Origin: DAONFI01 sp035403485
GTDB lineage: Bacteria > Planctomycetota > Phycisphaerae > SM23-33
NCBI GenBank assembly: GCA_964536835.1
Contig: CAZIAZ010000004.1
Span: forward strand, 1-64,000
Reading direction: 5' to 3'
Length of the DNA stretch: 64,000 nt
Shown: piece after piece, positions 18,189-27,849 of the stretch
How positions within the stretch are numbered: position 1 is the first letter of the stretch
Layout: every line of letters starts with the position of its first letter
Notes under the pieces: model-generated
What the model was told of the DNA's origin: nothing
The model's input: the letters and a program-made list of their open reading frames with translations, nothing else
Databases searched by the model: none
Made by a program: the position numbers and the translations under genes

Positions 18189-19841
18189 CTATTTGGCAAC
18201 CTTGAGAAGTTCCTTTTCAGCCTCTGTAGTCCACATGCCGTGTTTTAGTTTCGCGGCAACAGTAGGATATTTTTCCGCCAGTTTATTTAGTGGGATAAGC
18301 GGCATATTCGATAGCTCCGGGTAAACCACAATCTTGCCGGCCATCGTCCGATTCTTGACCGCCTCAATGCCGTCAATCGCACCTGCGATACCAGATACCG
18401 CATCCAGCGAACAGCCTGTGTCAAGCAGGCCGGATTCCATCTTGTCGCGGACGATTATCATATCGCCGATGAGCGATCCGCTCGTGCCGAACATGAAAAG
18501 ACCTTTGCTGATATATGCGTTGAGGTCGAGCACCTGCTTGACCGGCGCCGGAATGCCGGCGAAGATGTTGATTAATGCACCTGGCTTGGCGTGAACAATC
18601 GCGTCAGCCACCAATGCGCCGACAGGAGCCATGATGCTATAATAATCGAATCCGGCTTCTACGGGAGTTTTGCCGGTATTAACGGCTTCAAATTCGCAGC
18701 CGTTTTTCGCGGCAAGCGGGTTAGCCTTCGCAGACAGCGCCGCCAGCCGGCCGTCGTCGAAGTCCGTGCCGACGACTCTTACATTGAATCCGAGACACAA
18801 CGCACGAATAACGTGCATCTGGCCCATAGGGCCGCCGGCGCCTATGACTATCACGGAATTGCCCGCTTTCACTTCGCCGTTAGCCGGAATTATTTTATAG
18901 CTGTCAGCGGCGTTGTCGCCAGCCGTGCCAATCCACCGCGTCAAACCGTAATGCAAACGGCCGACGCCGACCTCGACCTCGCGGTCTATTTTCCCGCCGC
19001 CGAGAACTATATTGATAATGCCGTTACGCGCCAGGGCATCGTTGAGTTTTTCTATCGTCTCAGCCTTCGTGCCGAAATAAACGATATCGTCATATGCCTC
19101 ACTGGCCAACTCGCCACAGCAGCACAACGGATTGACACTCAAGCCTTCGACGGCTGATACGCCGATTGCATCTATCATAGCCGGCTTGCCAGCAGTCATC
19201 GCTTCGGCAAGGCCTTTGACCTTCCTGCCGGCATCGACGACAACGAGCATCCTGCCGCCGGCTTTGGGGGTCTGGCGTTCCACGTTTACATATGAGCATT
19301 CCACACAGGCCCACGGCTCGACAAGAGCGGCTGCGGCGGCATTGCATTCGCTGTCGACAGGAATCAGGTATTTATCGCCCGTGCCTGGCTCGATGACTAT
19401 GCGTTCGTCGAACAATATATATTCCTGAAGAGCACCTTCGAAGTTGTACCCGAACGCTCCATTCGAAGCAGCCGTCAAAATCTTCCGCCAGTCGGACTGC
19501 ACGATGCAGCGGTCGCCGACCTTGTGTTTCTTGACTTTGCTGCCGATTTCAATTATTCGGCATACACACTCATGGCCTGGAACTGTCGGCTTGTCGCCAG
19601 GCTGATACGCCGGATATTCATCGAGAATAGCCCCGTCAATGCCGCTCACGATTTCACCCTTGCGGGCATGTTCGGAAAACTGGTGCAGCAGTTTCAGGTC
19701 GGAAAAACACAGACCCATTGCTTCGACCTTCGCCAGTATCTGGTGGTCGGTGGGCTTGTAAACGGGCTTTTCACGATTAAGTCTGAGTTGGTCCGGCCCG
19801 ACGAGCTGGACGGCACATTGCGTTGCAGGAATTTTTGACAT
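18189..19841 (-). CDS. zinc-dependent medium-chain alcohol/polyol dehydrogenase
   Basis: ATG 19841 has GGAG 6 nt upstream and gives 550 aa, longer than the usual ~350-aa members. The catalytic zinc ligands of the GroES-like domain are in GLCFSDLKLLHQF and PGHECVCRIIEIG. The Rossmann motif VIVIGAGGPMGQM lies past the middle. The extra length falls between these two parts and includes a second glycine-rich segment. Sorbitol or sorbose-phosphate dehydrogenase-like proteins share this look, but the substrate cannot be read from sequence. It is the last gene of the minus-strand catabolic run and follows the aldolase fusion after 148 bp. Confidence 0.8.
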   Translation of the reverse strand: MSKIPATQCAVQLVGPDQLRLNREKPVYKPTDHQILAKVEAMGLCFSDLKLLHQFSEHARKGEIVSGIDGAILDEYPAYQPGDKPTVPGHECVCRIIEIGSKVKKHKVGDRCIVQSDWRKILTAASNGAFGYNFEGALQEYILFDERIVIEPGTGDKYLIPVDSECNAAAAALVEPWACVECSYVNVERQTPKAGGRMLVVVDAGRKVKGLAEAMTAGKPAMIDAIGVSAVEGLSVNPLCCCGELASEAYDDIVYFGTKAETIEKLNDALARNGIINIVLGGGKIDREVEVGVGRLHYGLTRWIGTAGDNAADSYKIIPANGEVKAGNSVIVIGAGGPMGQMHVIRALCLGFNVRVVGTDFDDGRLAALSAKANPLAAKNGCEFEAVNTGKTPVEAGFDYYSIMAPVGALVADAIVHAKPGALINIFAGIPAPVKQVLDLNAYISKGLFMFGTSGSLIGDMIIVRDKMESGLLDTGCSLDAVSGIAGAIDGIEAVKNRTMAGKIVVYPELSNMPLIPLNKLAEKYPTVAAKLKHGMWTTEAEKELLKVAK

Positions 19842-19989
19842 TGTTTGCTCCATGATTGATACAGTTTTTATCCACACTCTTTTAAACCGTTTTCAGACCT
19901 CTTATTTGTCATATTCATCAAGGCCGTTCTTTTAAAAAAATGCGGTCTCGCCATGAAAGAGGCGTTATAAAACGGTTTTCAGTATTTTA

Positions 19990-22047
19990 TTATTTCAGCA
20001 TTACCTGGCCGCCGGTAACCGGTACAGCCTGGCCGGTTTCATATTTCTGGTCTATAAGGTAGAACACCGCGTGCATTACGTCCGCAGTGCGGCAGCCGCG
20101 ATGCATCGGCACTTTGGATTCGTAAAAGTTTTTTACGTCGGCGACGCTTTTTGCGCCAGGAACTTTGCCGTTTTTGAGATATTGCACAAAGAGGCCTTTT
20201 TCCGGATCGCTCCACAGCGGGCCGTCCAAAAAGTTTCCAGGGCAGATACTGTTGACCTTTATGCCGTCCCCGACAAGTTCCAGCGCGAACGACTGCGTCA
20301 GGCCTATGCCGCCGAATTTACTGCCGGCATAAGCTCCGTTGCGATTGCTGCCTTCCAGGCCGGACTTGGAATTTATCTGAATGATATCGCCGCGCCATTT
20401 GTCGCACGTCCTGTACTGCCATGCCATTATCGGTGCGACATTCTGCACGCACAGAAAATAGCCGCTGTAGTTCACCTTCGTAACGAATTCAAAATCAGCC
20501 AGCGGCTGATTCTTGACGCTGCCGGCACGCACTACGCCGGCGTTCGAGACAAATACGTCTATTCCGCCGTATGTCCGAACGATGAGTTCCATCGCCGCCG
20601 CCAGTGATGTCGCATCCGTAACGTTCATGGCCATACCAAGCGAGCGGCCAGGCTTCGTCGCGGCTACGATTTCATCCGCGGCAGCCTGTGAACCTGCGGC
20701 ATTGATATCGCCCAGAATAACGCTTGCGCCCTGTATGGCAAGATTTTTGGCAATTTCAAGGCCAAAACCCTGTGCCGCACCTGTAACGACCGCAATTTTG
20801 GAATCGACTCTGCCGGCGGCTGAACTGCCGGCGGAAATCTTGCGCCGATAATTCTCGACTTCCCAGTTTTCGAGAAACTCGCGGTCACGTTTCGAGAGGT
20901 GGCTTATTGCGCCGAACCGTTTCGCGCCAGCCATCACCTTTACGGCATCAAGATAGACATCACGGACGGTCTTCGCCGCGGCAAGATCGCTGCCGACGAA
21001 AAATATGCCGACGTTCTGAAGCACTACAACCTTCGGCAGGAATAAAAATTCCTTTTTATATTCGCACATCGCCACGGTCAGCCTGTCGATTACTTCGGTG
21101 CACGATTCTTCATCATTCGACGCGAACCACAGCGGAAGCGACTTACAATACACTATCTGATCCGGCGTAAGAGGGCCAGCCGCCGCAACGGCTGAACCGT
21201 TGTCCGCCGCCGCAATGCTCATCGCGATTTCGCCGTCGTCAAAAGTCACAACCGGCAGATTGACGTTTTCTCCGTTCATTTCGCCGAGCAGTCCGCGAAG
21301 AGCAGGAGCAACGCACATCAGCAATTCCCTGCAACGCTCAGCCGGCAGCTTTTCAACTTTTCCAAAAATATCACAGCCACACGTAGCTGAAAGTTTTTTA
21401 TCTATTTTCGCAAGAATCGCGTCGGTTTTTTCCCGTATTTCTTCCGGCGTATCGCCGCCGATTATCATGCCGTGATTCTGCATGAAAATTACCATCGGCG
21501 ATTTACGATTCGTCGTTTTCTGCCATGCAGTCAGTTCGTCGCGTAATTTGCGGGCTAACGTCAGGCCCGGGTCTATGTACGGAATCCAGAGAGCATCGTC
21601 GCCGAAAAGTTCTTCTATTATCGTTTTGCCCTGAAGGCAGCATGTGAGCATGTTGACGGCGGTGGCGTGCGAGTGAACCACATATCTGCCAGGCACTAGC
21701 GAATGAAGCACGCACTCCACGCTGGGCCGCTGGTTAAGTTCAGGTTTCAGACGGGCAGCCAGCGACGCAGTCTTGAACATGGCTTCGCGTGCGTTGACAT
21801 CCGCCGGCACAGGCGCGTCGAGAAGGGCTAACAGCTTTGTAATGTCCATCTCCACGAACCCCTCAACCGGTATCGTCGCCAGTGAATGGCCTGAACCTTT
21901 CACATACAACTTTCCGTCTATCTTGCCCGACGTATTGCCGCCGCCGGCAAGCACTATCGCAGGGTCACTTCCGTAAAAGTGCGACAGTTTCACGAGTGCG
22001 CCTATTGCCGTTTCGCCTTTGAAATCAGGCCATTCAATCTTTGCCAT
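19990..22047 (-). CDS. class II aldolase / short-chain dehydrogenase fusion (RhaEW/YuxG type)
   Basis: ATG 22047 follows GAGGAG at about 10 nt and gives 685 aa. Residues 1-400 form a class II aldolase: GGGNTSGK (about 36-42) and zinc His residues in ECVLHS and VVHSHATAV (H125, H127). Residues about 425-685 are a short-chain dehydrogenase with VTGAAQGFGLEIA and catalytic YAGSK. Proteins of this layout are known as rhamnulose-1-phosphate aldolase/lactaldehyde dehydrogenase, splitting a deoxy-sugar phosphate and oxidising the aldehyde product. Rhamnose kinase and isomerase genes are absent here, so the true substrate is open. Confidence 0.88.
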   Translation of the reverse strand: MAKIEWPDFKGETAIGALVKLSHFYGSDPAIVLAGGGNTSGKIDGKLYVKGSGHSLATIPVEGFVEMDITKLLALLDAPVPADVNAREAMFKTASLAARLKPELNQRPSVECVLHSLVPGRYVVHSHATAVNMLTCCLQGKTIIEELFGDDALWIPYIDPGLTLARKLRDELTAWQKTTNRKSPMVIFMQNHGMIIGGDTPEEIREKTDAILAKIDKKLSATCGCDIFGKVEKLPAERCRELLMCVAPALRGLLGEMNGENVNLPVVTFDDGEIAMSIAAADNGSAVAAAGPLTPDQIVYCKSLPLWFASNDEESCTEVIDRLTVAMCEYKKEFLFLPKVVVLQNVGIFFVGSDLAAAKTVRDVYLDAVKVMAGAKRFGAISHLSKRDREFLENWEVENYRRKISAGSSAAGRVDSKIAVVTGAAQGFGLEIAKNLAIQGASVILGDINAAGSQAAADEIVAATKPGRSLGMAMNVTDATSLAAAMELIVRTYGGIDVFVSNAGVVRAGSVKNQPLADFEFVTKVNYSGYFLCVQNVAPIMAWQYRTCDKWRGDIIQINSKSGLEGSNRNGAYAGSKFGGIGLTQSFALELVGDGIKVNSICPGNFLDGPLWSDPEKGLFVQYLKNGKVPGAKSVADVKNFYESKVPMHRGCRTADVMHAVFYLIDQKYETGQAVPVTGGQVMLK

Positions 22048-22088
22048 ATATTTTAATCTCCTCGTCGCCGCAATCATCGCGGACGGCT

Positions 22089-22220
22089 GATATTACTAAC
22101 AGTACTTTTTGAGATATTTTGCAGTTATCTCTGATATTGCTAACAGTATTTTTTAAAATATTTTGTAATCAGCGATGATATTACTAACAGTACTTTTTAA
22201 AATATTTTGCAATCAGCGCG
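22089..22220. repeat. three 44-bp tandem copies derived from a gene's 3' end
   Basis: Three direct copies start at 22089, 22133 and 22177, each beginning GATATTACTAACAGTACTTT or a close variant. The third copy covers the last codons and stop of the PHP gene (minus strand, ...KYFKKYC, stop). The other two repeat that sequence downstream of the gene. The unit is not a multiple of three, so the copies are not coding extensions. Confidence 0.85.
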
Positions 22221-23437
22221 GCACCTGCATCGGCAAACACTTTTATGTCTGCGTTGCGGTTACCCTGCGAATTAACAAATCCCGCCAGGCCGTTAAGCCT
22301 CTGATACTGATGTGCCGCAGCTACGCACATGCCTTCAAAGAAAATTTCCCTGACGTCGTCCTCGACTTCCACGCCGCCGACACACTGCGGCTCAAGCGGC
22401 AGCAGGTCGAGCGTGTTATGCTCCGTTCCGCCGACTACAGCGATATCGGCTTTCCGCATGGCGCGGACGTATCTGCCGAGCATGTCGGTCTTGTTGCGAA
22501 TCGGAATCAGTTCCGCCATGTGGATATTGTTTTCCTTGAGGTGGGCAACAAGTTCTTCTGGCGTACGTTCATAATCACAGAGCGTTTTTGCCCCGTCGAT
22601 GAGCGTTGGGTAGCACGGAATGCCGCCGAGTTCGAGGATGAGTTCATATGCTTCTTCAAATTTGAGGAATGTTTCGGTAACGAAGGCGGGTTTGCCGGCT
22701 TTCATCAGATATGAGCGGATGTCGCCCTGTACGGCGACGTCGTTATCGGTTTTGCCGGCATACTGGCAGTTAAAAATTTTTGACAGCGCGGCAGCGCGGC
22801 CGGCAGGTTTAACCACGTCAAAAAATTTCTGCTGGAACGCCATCGCAACGTGTCGTTCCTGGAGCGTCACCGATTCCTTCGGGCACTTGTGACGTTTTAC
22901 GACCATGTCGATTACATCGGCATCGCTGATGTTCACGGCTACGCCGGCAGCGGTGAAAATGGCATTAACTTTCGCCGTCATTTCAGCCATGCGTTTTTCG
23001 TCACGGCTGCGGATTGTGCCCAGCAGTTCAGCCGCCCGCAACGACGGCGACGCAAAACCCGTAATGCCTTTGCCGCAGATGTACATGCGGCCAGGATTGC
23101 CAGGATCATTTATACGCAAGCCGTCCTTGACGTATTTGTCGACAAGCGAAATTATCTCAAGCCCGAAAACCGGAAAAATATTCTTCCGGCCGGCGAGTTC
23201 CGCAAAAGTATCATAAACGCGATAATCATAATAATTGCTGACGCCAAGAACGCGAACGTCCTGTTCGTCGGCAAGCGTGACAGCCTGCTCGACAGTTTCA
23301 AACGCGGAGAAATTCGGCGGCAGATGAATGTGCGAATTCGTCTTTAGCCGGCGTTCCGGTTTAAGGCCTGCCGCGACGGCTTGACGCATCTGGTCAACCG
23401 TGGCAATGTTTTTGACGAGGTCGAGTGCTTTGCTCAT
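22184..23437 (-). CDS. PHP-domain metal-dependent hydrolase, function unknown
   Basis: ATG 23437 follows GAGGA at 5 nt and gives 417 aa. The N-terminal PHP signature is NSHIHLPPNFSAFE (first His-x-His), with a later GGTEHNT near residue 360. PHP proteins are phosphoesterases or other metal hydrolases. The family is one I know only as uncharacterised. Its position between lpd and the aldolase fusion suggests a step in the same sugar-derived pathway, for example on a sugar phosphate. The gene's 3' end lies inside the tandem repeat at 22089-22220. Confidence 0.75.
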   Translation of the reverse strand: MSKALDLVKNIATVDQMRQAVAAGLKPERRLKTNSHIHLPPNFSAFETVEQAVTLADEQDVRVLGVSNYYDYRVYDTFAELAGRKNIFPVFGLEIISLVDKYVKDGLRINDPGNPGRMYICGKGITGFASPSLRAAELLGTIRSRDEKRMAEMTAKVNAIFTAAGVAVNISDADVIDMVVKRHKCPKESVTLQERHVAMAFQQKFFDVVKPAGRAAALSKIFNCQYAGKTDNDVAVQGDIRSYLMKAGKPAFVTETFLKFEEAYELILELGGIPCYPTLIDGAKTLCDYERTPEELVAHLKENNIHMAELIPIRNKTDMLGRYVRAMRKADIAVVGGTEHNTLDLLPLEPQCVGGVEVEDDVREIFFEGMCVAAAHQYQRLNGLAGFVNSQGNRNADIKVFADAGAALIAKYFKKYC

Positions 23438-23475
23438 AAAATTCCTCAAGAAACGTGAGAGTGATTTTACACATT

Positions 23476-24888
23476 TCACACATTCAATTTGATTATTTTC
23501 CTCGGCGGCATATGCAGTGCCTGGCCGAGAGCGTCTTCGGCGGATTCCATAACCGCTTCGCTTATGGTCGGGTGTGCAAACACCGTCTCAGCCAGTTGCA
23601 TAACGGTAGCTTTCATGCCGAGCATCGCACCGCCGACGGCTATGATTTCCGTGGCATTGTGGCCGAGGATGTGCATGCCAAGCAACTCGTCCGTTTCGCG
23701 GTTGCGGATGATTTTGACAAAACCCTCTGTTTCATTTACAGCCATCGCCTTGCCGAGGAAGCCTATCGGGAACTTGCCTATCGATATCGGCAGGCCTTTT
23801 TCGCGAGCCTGCGACTCTGTCAGCCCTACGCCGCCGATTTCCGGATACGTGTAAACCGCGCCTGGAATCGGCGAATGGAACTCGCGTCTGTGGCCGAGCG
23901 CGTTTTCGACCGCGCATATGCCCTGGGCACTGGCTGCGTGCGCCAACAGACAACGGCCATTGGCGTCGCCGATACAGTAAATGCCTTTGACCGCAGTCTG
24001 CATGGTATCGTCGACCTGGATAAATCCTTTGGGTGAAAGTTCCATGCCTACGCTGTCAAGGCCGATATTCTTGGTATTGGGCCGACGGCCTACTGCCACA
24101 AGGACTTTGTCAACTTCAAGCGACTGATTGCCTTTTGCATTGGATATGGCTGCCCTGACGCCTTTGCCGGCGGCTTCCACTGATTCCACTTTCGTAGCTG
24201 TGAAAATCTTTATGCCGCGTTTCGCGAGAGCTTTTTCGAGCTCCGCGCCAAGGTCTTCGTCCATGCCCGGCAGCAGGCTCGGCAGCATTTCAACAACACT
24301 CACGTCGACGCCGTAACTCTGCATCATGCACGCAAACTCGCAGCCGATGACACCGCCGCCAACGATTAGCAGTTTCTTGGGCAGTTCGCTCCAGTGCAAG
24401 GCCTCGTCGGACGTGCAGACAAGGTTCGGATCCTGCGGCCAGACCGGAATGCGAACCGGAATCGAGCCGACCGCCAGGATTATATTATCGGCAGTAATGG
24501 TTTCCTTGCCTTCGATTTCAACCTTGCCATGGCCGGCGAGTCTGCCCATACCTTCGAACAGTTCGACCTTGCGAGCCTTGAAAAGACCGGCAATGCCATT
24601 GCGAAGATTTTTGAGTACCCTGTCCTTACGAGCCTGGATAGCCTTCCAGTCAAACGACGCCCCGTTGACCTTTACGCCAAATTCAGCGGCACGTTCGATT
24701 TTATGCAGCAACTCAGCCGACGCAAGCAGCGCTTTGGACGGAATGCAGCCGTAATTCAGACACGTCCCGCCGAGAAAATGCTTTTCGACGATTGCTGTTT
24801 TTGCACCCATCGATGCGGCTTTTAACGCGGCAACGTATCCGCCAGGGCCGGCACCGATAACGACAACATTGAAATGCTTTGACATCAT
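23476..24888 (-). CDS. lpdA: dihydrolipoyl dehydrogenase (E3)
   Basis: E3 reoxidises dihydrolipoyl groups on E2, passing electrons through FAD to NAD. The 470-aa protein has the FAD motif VVVIGAGPGGYVAA (residues 8-21), the redox disulfide in GGTCLNYGCIPSKALL (C43 and C48), and the C-terminal dimer motif HAHPTISEAVMESAEDA with catalytic His. GAGG precedes two consecutive ATG codons. It lies between the E2 gene and the PHP gene. Confidence 0.95.
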   Translation of the reverse strand: MMSKHFNVVVIGAGPGGYVAALKAASMGAKTAIVEKHFLGGTCLNYGCIPSKALLASAELLHKIERAAEFGVKVNGASFDWKAIQARKDRVLKNLRNGIAGLFKARKVELFEGMGRLAGHGKVEIEGKETITADNIILAVGSIPVRIPVWPQDPNLVCTSDEALHWSELPKKLLIVGGGVIGCEFACMMQSYGVDVSVVEMLPSLLPGMDEDLGAELEKALAKRGIKIFTATKVESVEAAGKGVRAAISNAKGNQSLEVDKVLVAVGRRPNTKNIGLDSVGMELSPKGFIQVDDTMQTAVKGIYCIGDANGRCLLAHAASAQGICAVENALGHRREFHSPIPGAVYTYPEIGGVGLTESQAREKGLPISIGKFPIGFLGKAMAVNETEGFVKIIRNRETDELLGMHILGHNATEIIAVGGAMLGMKATVMQLAETVFAHPTISEAVMESAEDALGQALHMPPRKIIKLNV

Positions 24889-24950
24889 TATTCCTCAAAT
24901 AAATTCGAAATACGAATCCCGAAATTCGAAACAAATTCGGATTTCAGATT

Positions 24951-26873
24951 TTACAACATCACCTGCGGGTTTTCGAGCAGTTCTTTCAGGCGGCCGGCGA
25001 ACTGGGCCACAAGCATGCCGTCGACAATTCTGTGGTCGCAGCTTATCGTCGCGGTCATGATTTTGCCGATTCGCATTGCGCCGTTTTCGACGATAACGCC
25101 TTCGCGTGCCGCGCCGACTGCCAAAATGCCGCTTTCCGGCGGATTGATAATCGCGCCGAATTCCTCAACGCCGAACATGCCCATGTTCGAAATGGTGAAC
25201 GAGCCCTTGCCCATATTGACGACCTTGCCGTTGCGAGCCTGCGTCGCCAGATCACGGCTGGCGGCGGCTATTTCAGCAAAGGTCATGCGGTCTGCATCCT
25301 TGAGCACCGGCACAACCAGGCCGCCTTCCAGGCCGACCGCTATGCCTATGCAGGCTGTCGGATACTCGACCACGTTATCGCCCTCAAGCCGCGACCGCAA
25401 TGCCGGAAATTCATGCATCGCCCTGCCGACAGCCATCAACACAACGTCGTTCACACTGCACTTGAACATCGCCTTCTGCGATTTGTAGAACGAAAGCATC
25501 GGGCCGGCATCGACGGTAAAACGCAGATAAAAGTGCGGAATGTTCTGCTTGGATTTCGTGAGATTCGTGGCGATAGCCTTTCGCATGCCTTTCATCGTCG
25601 TGATGGTGACTTCGCCGACGGGACCCGTAACGACAGGTGCGGCAGCCGGCAACGGCTTGCCGGTTACAGTCGCGGCGGCAACCGGTGCAGCCGGAACGTC
25701 GGTCGAAATGATTCGGCCATGCGGGCCTGAGCCGGCTGATATGGCAGCTAAGTTTACGCCTCGCTGGGCTGCAATTCTGCGAGCCGCAGGCGATGCCTTC
25801 ACTCTGCCTGCGACAACCTGGGCAGCCATGCGCTGTACTGCCGGCGCCGCAGCAACAGAAGGTGTTGTCGGGACAACTGCCTGAGCCGGTGCAGCAGCGA
25901 CAGTTTTTTCTGCAGATTCTGCCGGTTTTGCAACTGCAAGTTTTTCCGCCGCAGCCTGCGCAGCCAAGCCGGCGGCATATTTATCAGCATCGGCAACGTT
26001 ATCGCAAACAAGCGCTACGACGGTTTTAATCGGCGCCGATTGGCCTTCCTGCAAAAGTATTTTTGCGAGTTTGCCGTCGACTTCCGCCTCTATCTCAACG
26101 GAAGTCTTGTCCGTCTCTATTTCAAATATCGGCTGGCCTTTGGTGACCTTGTCGCCTTCCTTCACCAGCCACTTGACGATTGTACCCTCTTCCATATCAT
26201 TGCTGCGTTGCGGCATCAGAATTGTCGTGACGTTTTCGGGCAGTTCAATGTTCACTGGTGCTGTGGAAGCTTCTTCAACTTGAGCGGCTGGGGCGGAATT
26301 CACCGCCAGCCATGCCGCCGCATCGTCATTCTTATCGCAAATGAGTGCAACCGGTGCGGTTATCGGGGCTGACGCGCCTTCGCCGATGATTATTTTTGCA
26401 ATTCTGCCGTCGACTTCCGCCTCTATTTCAACGGAAGTCTTGTCGGTTTCGATTTCAAATATCGGCTGGCCTTTGGTGACCTTGTCGCCTTCCTTAACCA
26501 ACCACTTGACGATAGTGCCCTCTTCCATGTCGTTGCTGCGTTTGGGCATTATTATGACTGTAACCGCCTCAGGATTGCCCTTGAGCGGCGCGGCAGGTTT
26601 TACCGCCGGAGCAGACGACTTGGCCGCCGGTGCGGATTTGCCTGCTGAATCAGTCTGGGCTATCGATTCGCCTGTTGCGACGGTCTTCTTTTCGCCGGCG
26701 AGTATCTTCGCCAGCCGGCCAGCCGACGATGCCGTCACTTCGCCAAGCGAATCTTCAAATTCAACCACGGCGAGCACGTCGCCGGCATTAAAGGACGCAC
26801 CTTCGGCAATTAGCCACTTTTTTATCGTTCCAGAGGAGTTCTTGCCCGCTTTGGGCATGGTGATGGTCTGCAT
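24951..26873 (-). CDS. 2-oxoacid dehydrogenase E2 (dihydrolipoamide acyltransferase), three lipoyl-type domains
   Basis: The E2 core carries acyl groups between E1, CoA and E3. The 640-aa chain has a first lipoyl-like domain (1-78), two near-identical lipoyl domains with IETDK (K145 and K256), a peripheral-subunit-binding domain (about 355-390, ASPAARRIAAQRG), and the acyltransferase domain (about 425-640) with the active-site motif DHRIVDG near residue 614. Ala/Pro-rich linkers join the domains. In the first domain the lysine position is Asp (EFEDS), so it probably cannot be lipoylated. E1 lies on the opposite strand, divergent. Confidence 0.93.
   Translation of the reverse strand: MQTITMPKAGKNSSGTIKKWLIAEGASFNAGDVLAVVEFEDSLGEVTASSAGRLAKILAGEKKTVATGESIAQTDSAGKSAPAAKSSAPAVKPAAPLKGNPEAVTVIIMPKRSNDMEEGTIVKWLVKEGDKVTKGQPIFEIETDKTSVEIEAEVDGRIAKIIIGEGASAPITAPVALICDKNDDAAAWLAVNSAPAAQVEEASTAPVNIELPENVTTILMPQRSNDMEEGTIVKWLVKEGDKVTKGQPIFEIETDKTSVEIEAEVDGKLAKILLQEGQSAPIKTVVALVCDNVADADKYAAGLAAQAAAEKLAVAKPAESAEKTVAAAPAQAVVPTTPSVAAAPAVQRMAAQVVAGRVKASPAARRIAAQRGVNLAAISAGSGPHGRIISTDVPAAPVAAATVTGKPLPAAAPVVTGPVGEVTITTMKGMRKAIATNLTKSKQNIPHFYLRFTVDAGPMLSFYKSQKAMFKCSVNDVVLMAVGRAMHEFPALRSRLEGDNVVEYPTACIGIAVGLEGGLVVPVLKDADRMTFAEIAAASRDLATQARNGKVVNMGKGSFTISNMGMFGVEEFGAIINPPESGILAVGAAREGVIVENGAMRIGKIMTATISCDHRIVDGMLVAQFAGRLKELLENPQVML
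26073..26548. repeat. duplicated lipoyl-domain DNA within the E2 gene
   Basis: 26073-26215 and 26406-26548 are direct repeats offset by exactly 333 bp (111 codons), encoding nearly identical lipoyl domains (EEGTIVKWLVKEGDKVTKGQ in both). The high DNA identity implies a recent duplication or ongoing gene conversion. Confidence 0.9.
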
Positions 26874-27048
26874 TTCAATACCTCATATGTTACAGTGTGT
26901 GAAAACTTTTTCGCAATAACCTGAGTCTAAATTATTCCAACTCGATGAAATAGTCAAGCATGATATTGCAAAACTATGACAAAAAATTGAAATTTTTTTT
27001 CAGAATTTTGTTGATTTTTTGCGTGAATCGTAGTTTGATAGACTCGAT

Positions 27049-27849
27049 ATGAGTATGACCGGCCAACAGCGACGAGAACTAATTCTCTCGGAAGTGTATG
27101 AAAACGGGAGAGTTATGATAAAAACAATGGCTGACCGCCTTTGCGTGAGTGAGGCTACGGTCAGGCGTGACATGAAATCGTTGGCTACCGACGGCAAACT
27201 TGAGCTGATATTCGGCGGCGCAACTCTGCCGAATCGCAGTGATTTTTCGTTCCACTCCAAGGAGATGCGGAACGTTGAAGCCAAACGCACCGTCGGCCGG
27301 CTGGCGGCTGAGTTCGTACACGACGGCGAAGTGCTTTTTCTGGATTCCGGCACAACCTGTTTCCAGATGATTCCGTTTCTGCAGAACAAGCGGAATGTGA
27401 CGATTATCGCCAATTCAGCCCGGCTGGCGCTGGAGTTCGAGAATACCAACGTCAGCGTGATAATGCTGGGCGGGCAGTATCGGCCTGACAGGATGGACAC
27501 CGTCGGCCCGATGGCTACGGCGGCGTTGGACCAGCTTCGCGGGTTCAAGGCGTTCCTGGGCGCAGACGGGCTGAGCATGGATTTCGGCATGACGGCTGGA
27601 GATATCGAAAGCGCGCATATATATCGCCTCGCGCTGCGGAACGCACGCCAGCGGATTCTGCTGGTGGACTACAGCAAGTTCCTCAGCCCGTCGCTTTTCA
27701 AAATCGAATCGTTTGAAGTTATAGACCGGGTCATAACCGACAGGCAGCCTCCGGAAGAGTGGATAGAGTATTTCACCCGCAAGGAGATAGACCTGGCGTG
27801 GCCCGATATGGAAGATAACAGTAACACGTTGGAGAATAACGATGCCTAA
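27049..27849 (+). CDS. DeoR-family transcriptional regulator
   Basis: The 266-aa protein has the DeoR N-terminal helix-turn-helix (RRELILSEVYENGRV, then LCVSEATVRRDMKSL) followed by the sugar-phosphate-binding DeoRC domain (about residues 80-240). Such regulators usually repress and respond to a phosphorylated sugar. It sits between the two halves of the 2-oxoacid dehydrogenase locus and overlaps the E1 gene by 8 bp, so it likely controls this island. No strong ribosome site precedes the ATG. Confidence 0.92.
   Translation: MSMTGQQRRELILSEVYENGRVMIKTMADRLCVSEATVRRDMKSLATDGKLELIFGGATLPNRSDFSFHSKEMRNVEAKRTVGRLAAEFVHDGEVLFLDSGTTCFQMIPFLQNKRNVTIIANSARLALEFENTNVSVIMLGGQYRPDRMDTVGPMATAALDQLRGFKAFLGADGLSMDFGMTAGDIESAHIYRLALRNARQRILLVDYSKFLSPSLFKIESFEVIDRVITDRQPPEEWIEYFTRKEIDLAWPDMEDNSNTLENNDA

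Noticed and set aside
22089..22220. CRISPR array
   Set aside because: The repeats are direct tandem copies without spacers and derive from a gene's 3' end; no cas genes are near.
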